Source: Helopsaltes ochotensis
Lineage: Eukaryota; Chordata; Aves; Passeriformes; Locustellidae
Length of the DNA stretch: 64,000 nucleotides
Direction: 5' to 3'
NCBI GenBank assembly: GCA_013400155.1
Contig: VXBM01001320.1
Span: forward strand, 1-64,000
Positions within the stretch are counted from its first letter, which is position 1. Each line of letters starts with the position of its first letter. This document shows, piece by piece, positions 1-13,400 of this stretch. Both the position numbers and the translations under genes were made by a program. Below the pieces are notes generated by a model that worked only from the letters and a program-made list of their open reading frames with translations, was not told the DNA's origin and searched no databases.

Positions 1-417
1 GCCAATTGTTTATTATTATAAAATCGGCTACAGGAACAGGAGGCTGGGCTAGTCCCAGCCTCTCACGGCAAGTCAGAGAAACGTGCGCACGGGCCACCCC
101 TCAGGACAGTCCAGTTCCTGAGAGCGAAGCACCCACTGAGGGTGGTCAGTCCCTTTTAAAACCTCAGTCCCCTCAGGGATTGGTCCGTTTTGGATTCTTT
201 CCCTGATTGGTGTGTTCTTCGGGTTCTCATTGGCTCGTATCAGGGTGCTTTCCACAGCAATCATTTCTTCCCGCCGTGTTTTGATTGGGTGGTCATGTCC
301 TCCAATGAAGGCTCTGGGTGGTGGTCTCAGTTTTTTTGAGTTGTTTGGGGGAAGGGTAGAAGATCCCCCTTTTCTTTGGTGTTATCCCTTTAACTAGATT
401 CAGGGAGGCAGCCACAC
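1..417 (-). mobile_element. Solo LTR, cut by the window edge
   Basis: Read on the minus strand this segment looks like a retroviral LTR. It has a TG start near 417, four CCAAT-type motifs (near 180, 215, 230 and 285), a TATA-like TTTTAAAA near 155-162, and an ATAATAAA polyadenylation-like signal near 10-18 close to the window edge. No purine tract or viral coding sequence lies next to it, so it is probably a solo LTR. The family is not identified, and the 3' end lies outside the window. Confidence 0.55.
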
Positions 418-838
418 AAAACTCTTACAAACATTCCTAACTAAATACTGCAACAATATCCAACAACTACTGAACAACATTACAACCCTGAATATCTTTA
501 ACAACTTAGAACTAATTGCAAAATAAACCCAGCTACAAACAGAAATTGAAACATACAGCTAGTATATAAGCACAACCACTAAAAGTTTCAACTTTGCATC
601 TATAACAAGAACACCGGTTTCACTGTCTGATCAACATGTAAACTGGCTACTAATCAGCACTTCCCTCTTACCTGCTAACGTACACAGCCACATTATACAT
701 ATTACAGCTTCCTCAACCACCCACATGCCCTTTCATAGAGCCTATCAAATTTTGCTTTATAAGGAAGATGTCAAATACAGGTGGAGCTGCTTCTTAAAAC
801 CCAAGGCAATTATTTTGGAAGAAAGGGGGAAGACAATC
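418..838. other. Intergenic, no gene seen
   Basis: AT-rich sequence between the partial LTR and the end of the HAUS6 3' UTR. No coding pattern or recognisable repeat was found. Confidence 0.5.
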
Positions 839-839
839 C

Positions 840-1407
840 AGAACAGAAAAATAACTTTATTTAACAATGCCTCTTAACACATTAGGCTATGAGTCAGCAC
901 TTTTACAACAAGAAGTTTACCTCTTGGAATCTCCACAACATAATAAGTGCATGTCAGTTGTTAGAATCAAGCAGCATTAACACTACCACAAGCAACACAT
1001 TTTTATAACTTTAGTGTAAAGCATTTTTTCAGTAAATACAGCTAAAGAAATATGCACTCCAGTGAAGTTTAGAAAAAGGAAACAGCCTCTATCAACAAGT
1101 AGAATTGATGGCATAATAGGTCAGAAGTCTCAGTAAGAGAGATTAATGCAATGGAATGCATTAATTCCAAGTAATTTGGAACGCACCAAGTAATTTGAAT
1201 CTGTTGGGCTGAGGGTTAGGATGGCATGGGAGATGTGGATTAGGAGTAAATTAACTATTCACTATTTCTCCTCGGACATTTTTTTTTCTATTTTCTAGGG
1301 TTATGCCATTTACTCAACATCTGCTGTTTACAATATACTTAAGAAAATACAGTTCTGTATTTACAAATTCCATCCTGATGAAGATTCCTTCGTGCCCAGC
1401 TTCTAAC
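840..1407 (-). other. HAUS6: HAUS6 3' UTR (inferred)
   Basis: On the minus strand the sequence after the inferred HAUS6 stop runs about 550 bases to an AATAAA signal (TTTATT on the plus strand at 856-861). There is no other terminal exon nearby. The extent is inferred, without transcript support. Confidence 0.45.
856..861 (-). terminator. Polyadenylation signal AATAAA for HAUS6
   Basis: AATAAA on the minus strand, downstream of the last inferred HAUS6 exon. Cleavage would be expected about 10-25 bases further, near 835-845. Confidence 0.45.
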
Positions 1408-1421
1408 TCAACTGTTCTTAC
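1408..1421 (-). CDS. HAUS6: HAUS6 exon 16, tiny terminal coding part
   Basis: A strong acceptor (TTTCTTTTTCAG) ends at 1422. With the phase left by exon 15 it adds Gly-Lys-Asn-Ser and a TGA at 1410-1408. It would make the last intron about 4 kb. A different terminal exon within 1.4-5.4 kb cannot be excluded. Confidence 0.5.
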
Positions 1422-4400
1422 CTGAAAAAGAAAACATACTAGTTTGCACTCTAAAATATTCAATTTTTAAGACAGAAATACTGAAGTTATTTCACATGTA
1501 TTAACACAGCATATATGAAATGGTACTCCAATTCTGGTAAGCACTCCAGTTGCTAGCAACACAGTTACAGTTCTAAATGAAACCTATATTGCAGAAAGCT
1601 TGCACAAAGAAATAAATTTCACTACTCCTTGAGACTAGTTTATTTTTAATTCCAAGTACTTCATTAAATCACAGAATAGTTAGCATTGGAAAGGACCTCT
1701 GGTTCTTTCATCCAGTCCAACCCTCCCACCAAGGCAGGGTTACCAAGAGCAGGTGACACAGAAATGTGTCCATGTGGCTTTTGAGTGTCTCCAGAGAGGG
1801 AGACTCCTCAACCTCCCCAGGTAGCTGTTCCAGTGCTCTGCCACCCTCAGTGTAAAGAATTTCTGCCTCAAGTTATGGTGGAACTTCTTGCCCTTTATGG
1901 CCACAGCTCCTCGTCTCTTCTGTGGGCACCATTGAAAAGTCTGGCACCATGCTCCTGGCACCCACCTTTGAGATGAGATCCCCTCTCAGTCTTCTCCAGA
2001 CCAAACAGGCCCAGCTCCCAGAGTCTCTCCTCATAAGAGAGAAGCTCCAGACCCCTGACCATCCTTGTGCCTCTCCACTGGACCCTCTCCAGCAGCTCCT
2101 TGTCTCTCTGCTGCTGAGGAGCCCAGAACTGGACACTGCACTCCAGGTTTGGCCTCCCTGGGGCTGAGCAGAGGGGAAGGGTCACCTCCCTCCACCTGCT
2201 GGCCACCCTCTTCCCAATGCACCCCAGGATTCCATCGGCCCTCCTGGCCACAGGGGCACTGACAGCTCAGGACAACTTGTGATCCCACTAAGATTCCCAG
2301 GCCCTTTTCCACAGAGCTGCTCTGTAGGAGGCCAGCCCCAGCCTGTGCTGGCACTTGGGGCTGTTCCTCCCCAGGTGCAGGGCCTGGCCCTTGCCCCTGT
2401 GGAGCCTCATCAGGTTCTCTCTGCCCAACCCCCAGCTGATCAGGGTCCCATGGAATGGCAGCAGAGCCTTCAGGTGGATCAGCCACTGCCCCCAGTTTAG
2501 TGTCAGCAGCAAACTTGCCGAGAGTGCATTTGATCCCTTCTTCCAGGTTATTGATAAGTTAAATAAGATTGGTCCCAGTATTGATCCCTTGGGAATACCA
2601 CTGACTGCAGGCTTCCTGCTGGACTCTGCTCCCTTGATCATGGGTCTCTGAGCTCTGCCATTCATCCAGTTCTTGATCCATCTCACTGTCCATTCCTCTA
2701 ACCCACACTTTCTGAGCTTGCGTATGAGGATGTTATGGGAGACAACATCAAAACCCTTGCTGAAATTAAGGTAGTGCTGATACCATCTGGTCCAGGTAGA
2801 TGAATACCTAAGTTGATGACTGAGATGTAATCTGAGCTCTGGGTGGGAGCCTGAGACAAGAGACTGTGAACTGCCAATCTTTATTATGGTAACATGGGGC
2901 ATGCATATGGGTGACAGCACACAGGTGAATGGACACTGACAGACATATCAGAAGCTGGGAACTGCCTACCTTTTGGAAAACAAATGAGATGGTGACACCA
3001 TCTAGGTGGATGGATACAGAGTGGGGACAACAGCTAAAGACTCAGAAGGAAAAGCAAGATTTGGAGGCAGGGAGACTGAGGATGTAAAAGATATGGCAGA
3101 CTCTCCTTTGCTGTGAGTCTTACTCAGAGGTACCAGCTCAAGCTGTTTCTGTGTTACTGTGCCGTGAATAAATGGATTTATGGACTGAGAAATCTGAGAC
3201 ACTGCTACAGGAAACCTGGGGTCAAACCTCTAAGGAAACCTGGTCTGACTGCATGTGAGTGTGGGCTGTGTAAGGAATGAAGCAGGGCATCCACCAGCTC
3301 ATTGGAGCCACCCACTGTACAGGGGCTTCACTCCCAGTAGTGGAAGTCTCTGACATTGGGAATGTCACTGCCAGAATCTCATGAACGGCCAGACTGGGAA
3401 GATTCTTTAACAGCAGACAACATCCACTGCTCTCCTCTAGCCAACTCATCCTGCCATGTCATCTCAGAAGGTTACTGGTGAAGTATGATTTCCACCTGTC
3501 TACTCCCAATGGCCATCCTGACTCCTTTGTGAATCCATCCTGACTATTTCTCATGACCTACATTTCTTTTCCATGCGTGATGATAATCTTCAGAGTGATC
3601 TGTTCCACCACCTTTCCAGGGATGATGCTGAGATGCTGGAATAAGAATCCCCTGGGCCAAATCCACACAGGCCCAGAAGTGCCCAGAAATGTGAGGACTG
3701 AATTAGAACATTCAGAAAAACTAAAATACATAAATCCACACAGACATGAGGTAGAAGTGCAAGTCTATTTTTAAATAAATAAAGGTTTTTTAAGTGCCTT
3801 AAACAAATAAGAGCCTGTGTTAGCTAGTAAGAGAAGCCCTAAAGCCTAGTTTAAGTAGGTTTGCCTTTTGCAAAGATAGATAAACTCCAGACATAATGAA
3901 AATAATGTAACCTTGCTAAAACATTCTTAGATAGAACAGATAGAGCTATATGCACAGAATTTGTGTAACAATTTACGAATATTGCCACACATCAACCTTA
4001 ACTTAGGATTGGTCCAGCAAGACTGTAGAAAATTCATGCAGGTACCTGTTTAGCCAAAAATAGAATAAAAATGCACTACTTTGACACACACACAGAGACT
4101 CATGAAACATCATAAATGCCACTATTGTTGCTACTGCTGCAACTGCTACTGATAAGGAAACAGTAGCTCAGGGGACACAGATTGTGGATACTGTCAATGC
4201 TTCCACATTGTTGTGCTTCTGCTTGGGACTTAGAAGCCTTGTTAGAAGGCTTCTGCATACTGCTGCGGACGCTAATAACTTTGCGTTCATGAGATTGATT
4301 TAACGATGCAAGAAAAGATTTTGTTTTTACAACTACCCAGCTTCCAGTCTTCAGTGAAGATGCGCCAAAAATTTGACAGTGAGGCTCACTGGCCAGTAGT

Positions 4401-7400
4401 TTCCTGGTTCCTCCTGGTTGCCTTTTTGGAAGATGGATGATTTGCTTTCATCCAGTCATCAGGCACCTCCTGTTCTCCATTTCTCAAGGATAATGGAGAA
4501 TGGCTTAGCAACTTTGTATCTGCCAACTCCCTCAGCATCCATGGGAGCATCCTATTGGAGCCCATGGATTTACGGGTGTTAAGTCTGTCTAGCTGACCTC
4601 TACCTGAAACATCTATGACCAGGGGCATGTCTTCCTTTCTCCAGCCTTCCTCTGTTGCCTCTAGGATCTGGGATTCCTGAAGAATAGCCTCAGCAGTAAA
4701 GACTGAGGCAAAGAAAGCATTCACTAATTCCACCTTCACTGTGTCTTCCATCACCAGGACACCCATCTGGTTCAACAATGGCCCCACACTTCCCCTAATC
4801 TTCCTTTTCCTGCTGGTGTACTTACCACTGACATCCCTTTCCAGACTCAGTTCCAAGTGGGAGGTGGCCTGCCTCATCATAATCCTGCATACCATCTGTG
4901 CTCATGGAACTCCTCCATTACTAGTTAATTTTTATCAATGAATTTCAACAATTTAGGCTCACATGCAACTAAACACTGCAATATTGGTTAAACAGTTGAC
5001 ACTTCTGTTGGAAATGGGGTAAGGGGATAGGCAGGCTGGAATGCAGGATAGTTCCATCAACACCTTAACAAACTCAAAAAGTTTCAATGACCTATAACAC
5101 ATTTCTAAATAGCCAAATCTGTTCAGAGTAGACACAAAACTTTAAACTATCTTTGTGAATTCTCAAAATCTAACTTCAGATTATTCAAAATCTAACTGCA
5201 GATTGCAGTTAATGCACCTTAAAGCTTTTTTATTTTTTAAACAGCTCCAGATTACCGCAGAAAAGTCACATGAACATTTTCTTGTACTTGAACAATGCTG
5301 ATAGAACTCTAGAACTAAAGGAAGTATGTTTCCTTTATTTCTAATGTCTCATCCTCTATGAGGAATAAGCGTACAAATAGTTTCCCTTGCACAGCACAGT
5401 TCAACTGGTCAAATGGTAGTATTGCCAGTGACAGAATGGCCAAAAAATCTTGATGCATAAAGAACACAGACACTTACCCTTCAATTTATGTAATAAGTTA
5501 ATGGGACTTTGTGTACCATCCATCTGTTGACAGGATACCAGCAAAGATGACAGGGAATGTTTGCTTTCATTAGGAGAGTTTGGCAATGACATCTTGGTAA
5601 ATCCTTCATTCATGGAAGGATTATCACCATTCTCTTCTCCTCCTTCTGGTATTTTACTTAGTTCAGCTCTGTAACTTTCAGATTTGTCTCCATTATGTGC
5701 TTGATGCAGCTCCTCTTCACTCTTAGATGCAATCCTCTTTAGCACTTCATGTGAGTCCGACAGGGACTGTATTTCTAGGTCCAATTTTTTTATATCCTCA
5801 TTATTTTCCGAGCCACCCATTAAATCTTCACTGTTCACTGTATAAAAATAGGAGTCTGAGCTTGCAGATATGCTGAGATCTGTACTATCAGATTCTGGAA
5901 GTGTCTCATCCCATATCCCCATGGCAGTAGTTTCATGACCAACAGAATTTAACACAGGTACGTTCCAGCACATCATCTCATCCATCAGAAAACTGCAAGA
6001 GTGGTCTGCAAGTAATGTATTTGTTCTGCTACCACTTATCAAACAAGTGTCTGGAATATTCATGCTCACTTCTACATTTTTCAAAGTCTGTCTTAGATCT
6101 TCTATGGAACTTCCACTCAAAGCAGAACAATTCAGTTCCTCTGATTCAGTTCTCTCACTTTCTTTAATTCCAGATGGTTTTGAATCTGAAGATTCAAATG
6201 TATGACTTATGCTCATTCGCTCCTGAGAACTAGATTCTGTAGAACTTAATTGAGACTTCTTTTCTGGTACAGGAGGACCAAAGTCAGATACAAGAGATGC
6301 AGGTTCAGAGCACACAAAGGTGGAATCCATCTCCTCCTGCATACTGAGTGTAGCATTCATTGAGGATTCTTCTGTCATCACTTCAGTTGAGGACAGCTCT
6401 AAGTCTAATGAGCCCTCAGTCTGAATAGCTTTTCTCCACGAACTTCTAATTTCAGTAACTAAATGGAACAAACCAAGGTAAAATGTTAGTACTTCCAATC
6501 AGTCTGTTTTTATTCTGTCCCATCAGTGACATAAGCAATCCGAGAGGGAATACATATAGCTGCTTTATATTGTTTATGTTTCCTCAACACAAAGGGGATT
6601 CTACGTAAGTAAAAAGTCTCTTAAATTGAATTCATGGTATTCACATCTTACTAGGTCTACTGTGTTGTGCTACAAAGTGAGCCATTAGAAAAACATGCAA
6701 CATCACCAAAATAATTATCTTTTTCTTCTTGTGTGACATGTCAATAAACTAACCACATTTTTTATCAAATGAGCATTATAAAAACAGATTTTGAAACTCA
6801 CGCAGATTTTCTGGAGTTCGGGGTATTTGTTTCCTCGTTAAAAATGGGTTATAAGACAGGGAGCTAATGAGATCATCTAATGACATTTCTTTTCCTTCAC
6901 CACTGTGAGGTGACTCAGACATCACTGACTTTGCAATCTGTAAGATGTTAGAGAACAGCAAATTCTGAGAAAGCAGAATTATAACCTCTTCGTTCCTGTC
7001 ACTTATGGTTCAAAATAAATCTCATTCTCCAAATCATCTAGAGAATTTGGCATATCCTATTTTTTCTGCTATTTACTACTCTAGGTTCACAATAACCATA
7101 GTATCCTACAAACACAAAATGAAGATGAGAGACTGAAAGCAGATTCAATTCTCAGTTCACTCATCATCTATGAATCCACCTTTCAAATAATAAAGTGTGC
7201 TCAGATAGAATATATTTAAAACATTAGCCAAGAACTGCATAAGCATGAAGACTAGGGTTATATTCAGATAAATCAAAAATTTTAGCAGATGAAAAATAGC
7301 TATGATTTTAGTGAAAAATGCAATTTACTCTCCAAAATAAGATGTGGCACATTTTACAGTACCTATTGTGAAGGAATTCCTCAGCCAAATATTAAATACC

Positions 7401-10400
7401 GAAAAGAAAAAATATTTACATTCCTGCCTAAATTACCAGGTTCCTGTTAATTACTGTATAACTTAAGAATTCAACAAGTTCTTTTTGTTTCTGAATATAT
7501 GCAGCGTACTTCAGACTGAAGTGTAATCATACTATGATTCTACTGAACATGCTATTCACCTCACCATGATTTTTAAGTATGATACCAGTGCAAACTCCAT
7601 GCTTTCAAGTGTGTACTTTTCCAGTCCACTCTAAAATTTTATGACTTTGTAACTGTCTAGCAGAAAAAGGTAACTTTTGATGTATGTGAATTACAAGAGA
7701 CATTTTTTGTTATAATTAGTGGTTTGTTCTCTGAACTTAGTGATCACTTACTTAAAAACAAACAAAACAAATTGCATCCTAACCTCTTCTGCCAGTTCAT
7801 CTCTGGCTTTCTCAAGAAGGTCATCTTTTTTCACAGGAGACTTCGGCTGGATAACATTTTCACCTGCATTCTCCATTTCTGAAGTGGGGAATTCTTCCTT
7901 TCCATTTTTTAAGATTTTTGGAGGCACAGGTTTTTTATTTCCCACACAAGTATGCAAGTCCTACAGGAATACACGGGAACTATTAGTAGTTTTTAAATCA
8001 AGCAAGGATATTAGCATGAACTGCTGTAAAAATTTTGAACTACAATGGCCCCAGGGTTTAGACAACAAAAATATTTTAGCCTCGAATTCCAACTAAATAC
8101 AAAATATCTTTACAACTGTATTCAAAACAGTGACTAGGACAGGTGTTACATACAACACAGATGACTCATTTGCAACTACCTTGATCACAGTACAGTGAAC
8201 AGTTGTGCAATGGACAACTGTACATCCAAGTTGCTTTTACAATACATTTTAACCCTTGAATTTCATTTACAAATTCAAGAAACAAAGTCCGACCACTGCT
8301 AATATCAAAAAGACTGTTTCAGCAAACAGGGAATCAGTCCCACACTGTATGTTATACAGGAAGTCAGATACAAGGGCACCTACTTCCTACTCTTCTTTCC
8401 TAAAGCTTAACAAAGTCACTGAGAGTTAGCTTTTACAATTTTGCCAGACTAACTCAAATGTGCAAAAATATTGCTCAAAAAACAACAAAAACCCACTCCA
8501 AAACCACACAAAACAAACCAAATCTCCCCCCCCACCGCAAAAAAAAACCCACTCCCAAAATCATTTTCCATGAAGTCTAAGTTTCAAATAATATGAAAAG
8601 GACATGTCTTAAGCTTAACTAATTTCAGACATAGAAGGTTACATTTTCAATTAACAGGTCTCCGTTTTCAGATGCTTTTGACAACAATGGCACTGATGGT
8701 CTCAAGGGGAAGAGGAAGAAGTGACTAGACAAAAAAAAATCCCAACAATTTTAGAGACAAAATAAACAATTGGAATGCAAATCTTAGAAGGCTGTCATAT
8801 ATTGTGTGCTCCGTATCTGTCCGTTACGATTTCCCTCAATTCGTCCCGGTCATCAGAAAGCAATTTTACTATAGGGAGAACAGTGTGACAATTAGAGCAG
8901 CTTTAGCCCTAGCTGTGTATCAGCCTCCCAAAAACAATAAATTAATATACTCTGCTATTGATTAGCACACAGAAAAACAAGGGATTTTTCAATACACTTG
9001 TGAACAGTTTTCTTCATTCTGCTATAAAGATAACTGAAAAGTCTTCTGCAGACTTGACAACATTCTTTTTCCTATGTAGTCTTTGAAACATTTCTGGCAT
9101 CCACAGGTCTGTTCCTACATAAACTTGTTGATATTCAACAATCACCTGGCTACCAAAAACTTCAGCCTTATCACTTCTGCTAAGTTTTGTGCCAATTGCA
9201 TAGCTCTCAGAACTACAGTTCTCACTTGTAAGGAATAGCACACCTTAAAATGGTTTTGATGTTACCTGTCTGTAGGCTCAGAAGCAGACAAATATCCATG
9301 CTGTATGAGGTCCCTGAAAGAAATCCAGGATTTAATTGTTAACTGCTCTGATAGCCTCTGGGACTTACATGCCACTACATCTGCTGATAGCAAAGGAATG
9401 CTATCCATTCTTAGACAACTCCATTGGGTTTCTTGGTAGGCAACGTTCAAGCATCTGTAGGAGTCATACTATGAAAGACAGCATTATTCAAAAGGTGATG
9501 AAATATTCCTGGATTAAGTAAATGACACAAGGGAAAAACTTTCAATGATACCATTATTCTGTGTTTAACCCTTTGCTGTACTGTAGGAAGAGTAGCTACA
9601 GAACAATGTGACTGTAACTCTAATGAAGAGTAATGCAAAAAGTAGAGAAGGTTTAGCCTGAGAAACAGAAGTTTCTGTTCTCTCCATCTGTATCTTGAAT
9701 CTTAGAATATAATTAAAAAGTGAGCAAAAAACCTTGCAATTTTACTGCTACTCCTATTCAGCAGCAACCAGTTGATCAATCTGTCATCAGCTGGAAAAAG
9801 CAGGAGTTACTTTAGGACTCTTGCTAAATCAAGTAGTTGCGATGTAATGAATGGGCTACTGAAATATTTCACTAAGACTCAAGAGATGCAAAATATGCAA
9901 GTCCAATAAGTAAACGTCCAATTTTTCTACTGCTTTTTATCAAATTTTCAGTAGGCATACCATCTTGAGCGTACTGTATCCTTCATGGTTTCCAAAGCCT
10001 CATCATTTTCCCCATGGCATTCTTCTTGATGAGAGTCAAAATTATCTAGAAAATCAACCCAAAAGTTTTCTTCACTTAGGCTTCCCATGTGACACAGCTC
10101 ACTCACACTACTTCCGTAGACTACTCACTTGATGGATTTTATGAACACTTCAAGAAAAATAAATTAATACATAGGCAGGATAGTACTATCAATCCTTTTG
10201 CTCAGGCAGTACCTGTAGCCACAGCTGCCACTAGCAGCCAGCACCTCTTTCTGCTGTTCCTGAACACATCTCCAAGCATGATTCTATCTACTGCCCTGCA
10301 CATATAAATCAGACTTTCCACCTTCCTCCAAACTACAATCCCAGCCACATCATCATTACCCCTCCTCTCTACATATACCTCAATTCCACAAAGCACAATT

Positions 10401-13400
10401 CCACCCACTTTTACCCCAATTGCATTAATCAATAAATATCTCTGTGGGTATATTCATCCCTCTTGCTGCGTTAGTCCAAGCAAGGTAAAGCTTTGCATAA
10501 GTAAATGTTAAAGAAGTAAATGTTTTGAACATTATTGGAGGTACAGATACTTCAATCACGGACTGTCTAGAACAATGCACTAACTCTGGCACATCTTGAA
10601 CACACAGCCAAAGTTTAACCTCAATAGTTCTCTACTAATCCCAATTTCACCTTCTGCAAGGAAAATGGCATTTCCTGTCAAATGCAACTCAACAACACAT
10701 CAAAAATCCAAGCTCACTTCCAGAAGTTAGGTCAGTATTTTTCTTTTGGAGTTGACCCTAATAACAGGCAGAAGTTTTCTTAGTGGCTGCATCTTAACCA
10801 CAGAGTAGAGAATGTCACAGACATCCATTTGTCTCAAGCTTTCTGATTCTACTAGCTCACTGCATGATTGTACAGTGCTTCAATCTTTTAAATTTTCAAG
10901 GCAAACTATGTACGTTCCAAATCCAGTTCTGTAGCCTTTCCTCTGCAGCTTCTAGCTTTACCTGCATACACTCAGACAGCTGGGGCAGCACTTTCACCTT
11001 AGTAAAAGGATCTTCCCGCCATTGTTTTGAATCTTGACATTCCAATACACCTGTTTTGCCATTTTTTCCTAAAAGGGACTGCAAATGACATAATTCAAGT
11101 AGTCTTCCCCCTTGCTTTGTAGCTTTTAACTTGTAATTCTGTACTAGGGACAGACAGGACTTGGTCAGTAAGTAAAATGAGGTTATGCAGTAAAATATCA
11201 TTAGATGATCAGCCTATTAGCTTGTACAACAACCATGCCTGATCAGACTAAATGGAACCAACGCAGATCAAGTGAGGTCCTCATCAAATGGCACAGTTAC
11301 TACAGAGTAAAGTATTTCAGAATGCACCAGGGCAAGATAGGTACCTGGAAGGACACCTTGAATTTCTTCTCCTATATGGTCAATGGGAAAACTTTCACCT
11401 TTTTTCTCTATTACTCCTCCAATGCAAAGTAACCTTTATTGGTTATTACTCTTCCAACCTGAAGTAACCTTTATTGTTAGACTGAATATGTTCTCTAGAA
11501 TCCATGAATAAACCTTTGTACGTGTCTGTACAAAGGACATCTGTCTCAACACCCTTTGTGCAAGAACAACAAAACATCCAACAGTTCAGCACAGGGTTTT
11601 TGTAAAGCTCCAGAGAATCTCCAAGATACTACGAAGTTGAAAAATGCAAGGCAATTTTGGCAAAGAGCCATTTAAAACCCATTACCACAGACTATGAAAG
11701 ACCGTCTGCAATGCAAGAAGGGAGCCTTTTCGACTCCACGTAACTTTTAACAATTGTGGTGGTGGGGGAGAGAGAAAAGAAGCTTCTCCTATTCACACAC
11801 CTGAAAATGATTGACAAAAGACACTGTTCTCATCTTCATCTGAAGAACTAGAAGATTGGCATGATGAAGCTGGCTGCTTTCAAAAGGAAAAGAAAATGTT
11901 ACATAAGCAGGCAGAAAAAGTCAGTTTATCAGCAGCAATTAACAGACAGTTATTTAAAACAGTTTTTCTGCAAACCAGCTGTCAGACTCAACATGAAGTG
12001 TCTTCTCTCTCTGCTGGGTAGCTAGAGAAGGGCATAACTTTTTGTCAGTGTGAGCATGAAAATGGGAATTGTTCGTTCATCAGGTACATCACTTTAAAAG
12101 GGGAAAACAGAAATCAGCAAATTTTCAGACTGAACACACAAATGCTCAGCTTCCACAAGGGGACAGACAGAAACAAAACAAAAACCAATCTGCTCACTCT
12201 TACGCCAATCTAGCATTTGAACTTCTCCAGTGGATACATCAGGTATCATAAAGTCAAATTATTATCTTTAAGAAACACTACTTCTTAAAGCAGAATCAGA
12301 TATACTGCACAATGTGAGTCCCCTAACCTTACATATAGAGCTGAAGTGTTGCAACAGGACACACTAGTTAAGACCTACATCCTCTCTCACTTCACCCTTT
12401 TCTCTTTCCCAGAATCAGATAAAATGAACACTACTTACTAGATAATCTTTAAAGATTAAATCAAAAGGACACTGGCCAAGAAACATTTTCCACTTCGATT
12501 CCCAGATTTCCTGTTTTCTAGAAATAGACTGACACTTTGGCTCACAATGCTGTTGCTTTCTTCTTAGACTGTAACATATAAACATGGAAAATGAATACAC
12601 GTGTCGATAGAGATAACAATTCTACATAAAAGAAGAACGTATTACGTATTCTCCCTTATCCTGACAAACCTTCAATATATATCAATTTATTCATGCATTT
12701 ATGTATACACTAAGAACTGAAATTCACAACCAAAAAAGCTGCTGCTAGGTAGTCTTCATGTTTCTTACAGCAGAATTGGAAAAACTACACTAAAACATAT
12801 AACAATAAATACTTTAAATTTCCCTAAGCCAATTCCAGATGAAAGTTTTAAAAATCTCAGAACTTATTAAAGCAACAAGACAAAAAAAAGCAAAAATCAG
12901 ATCAGCAAGCAAATGAGGTCTCCAGGAACACAGACAAAAATTTTAATGAAACAAAGGCAAAAAGCTGACATTAACTAGAGAAGAATCTCAATAAAAAGTC
13001 ATATAAATAATTAAAACAAACACTAATTTTCCCAGAGGCACAAGAAAAAGACTGAACCAACATGTTTTTGCTGTATCATTTTTCTAGGAAAAACTCTAGT
13101 AGACATGATCCTACCATTTAAGAACCAGTAATTAGAGAAAATTTCCCAACAATTACCTTTTTGTGTTCAACTCCTGCAGTGCATTCTTGTAGGATGTAAC
13201 CACATCCTTAATTCTGTGAAGTTCTTTTAATTCACATGGACGATGTTCATCTCTCAACATCATCAGGGCTTCATTTAACAACTGAATAACTGTTAGAAAA
13301 TTCAGTTTTCCATCTTCATATAAATTTCCTGTGCAAAACTTGAAGTAGAGCACGCAAAAAAAAAAATAGTAAACAGTACTACTATTACTACCAATATCAG

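Noticed and set aside
2031..2486. 151-codon minus-strand frame and its overlaps
   Set aside because: Decayed CR1 read in alternative frames, not a host gene.
9014..9241. 75-codon minus-strand frame in HAUS6 intron 12
   Set aside because: The composition looks protein-like (VIVEYQQVYVGTDLW), but there is no acceptor or donor that fits the neighbouring phases and I recognise no family.
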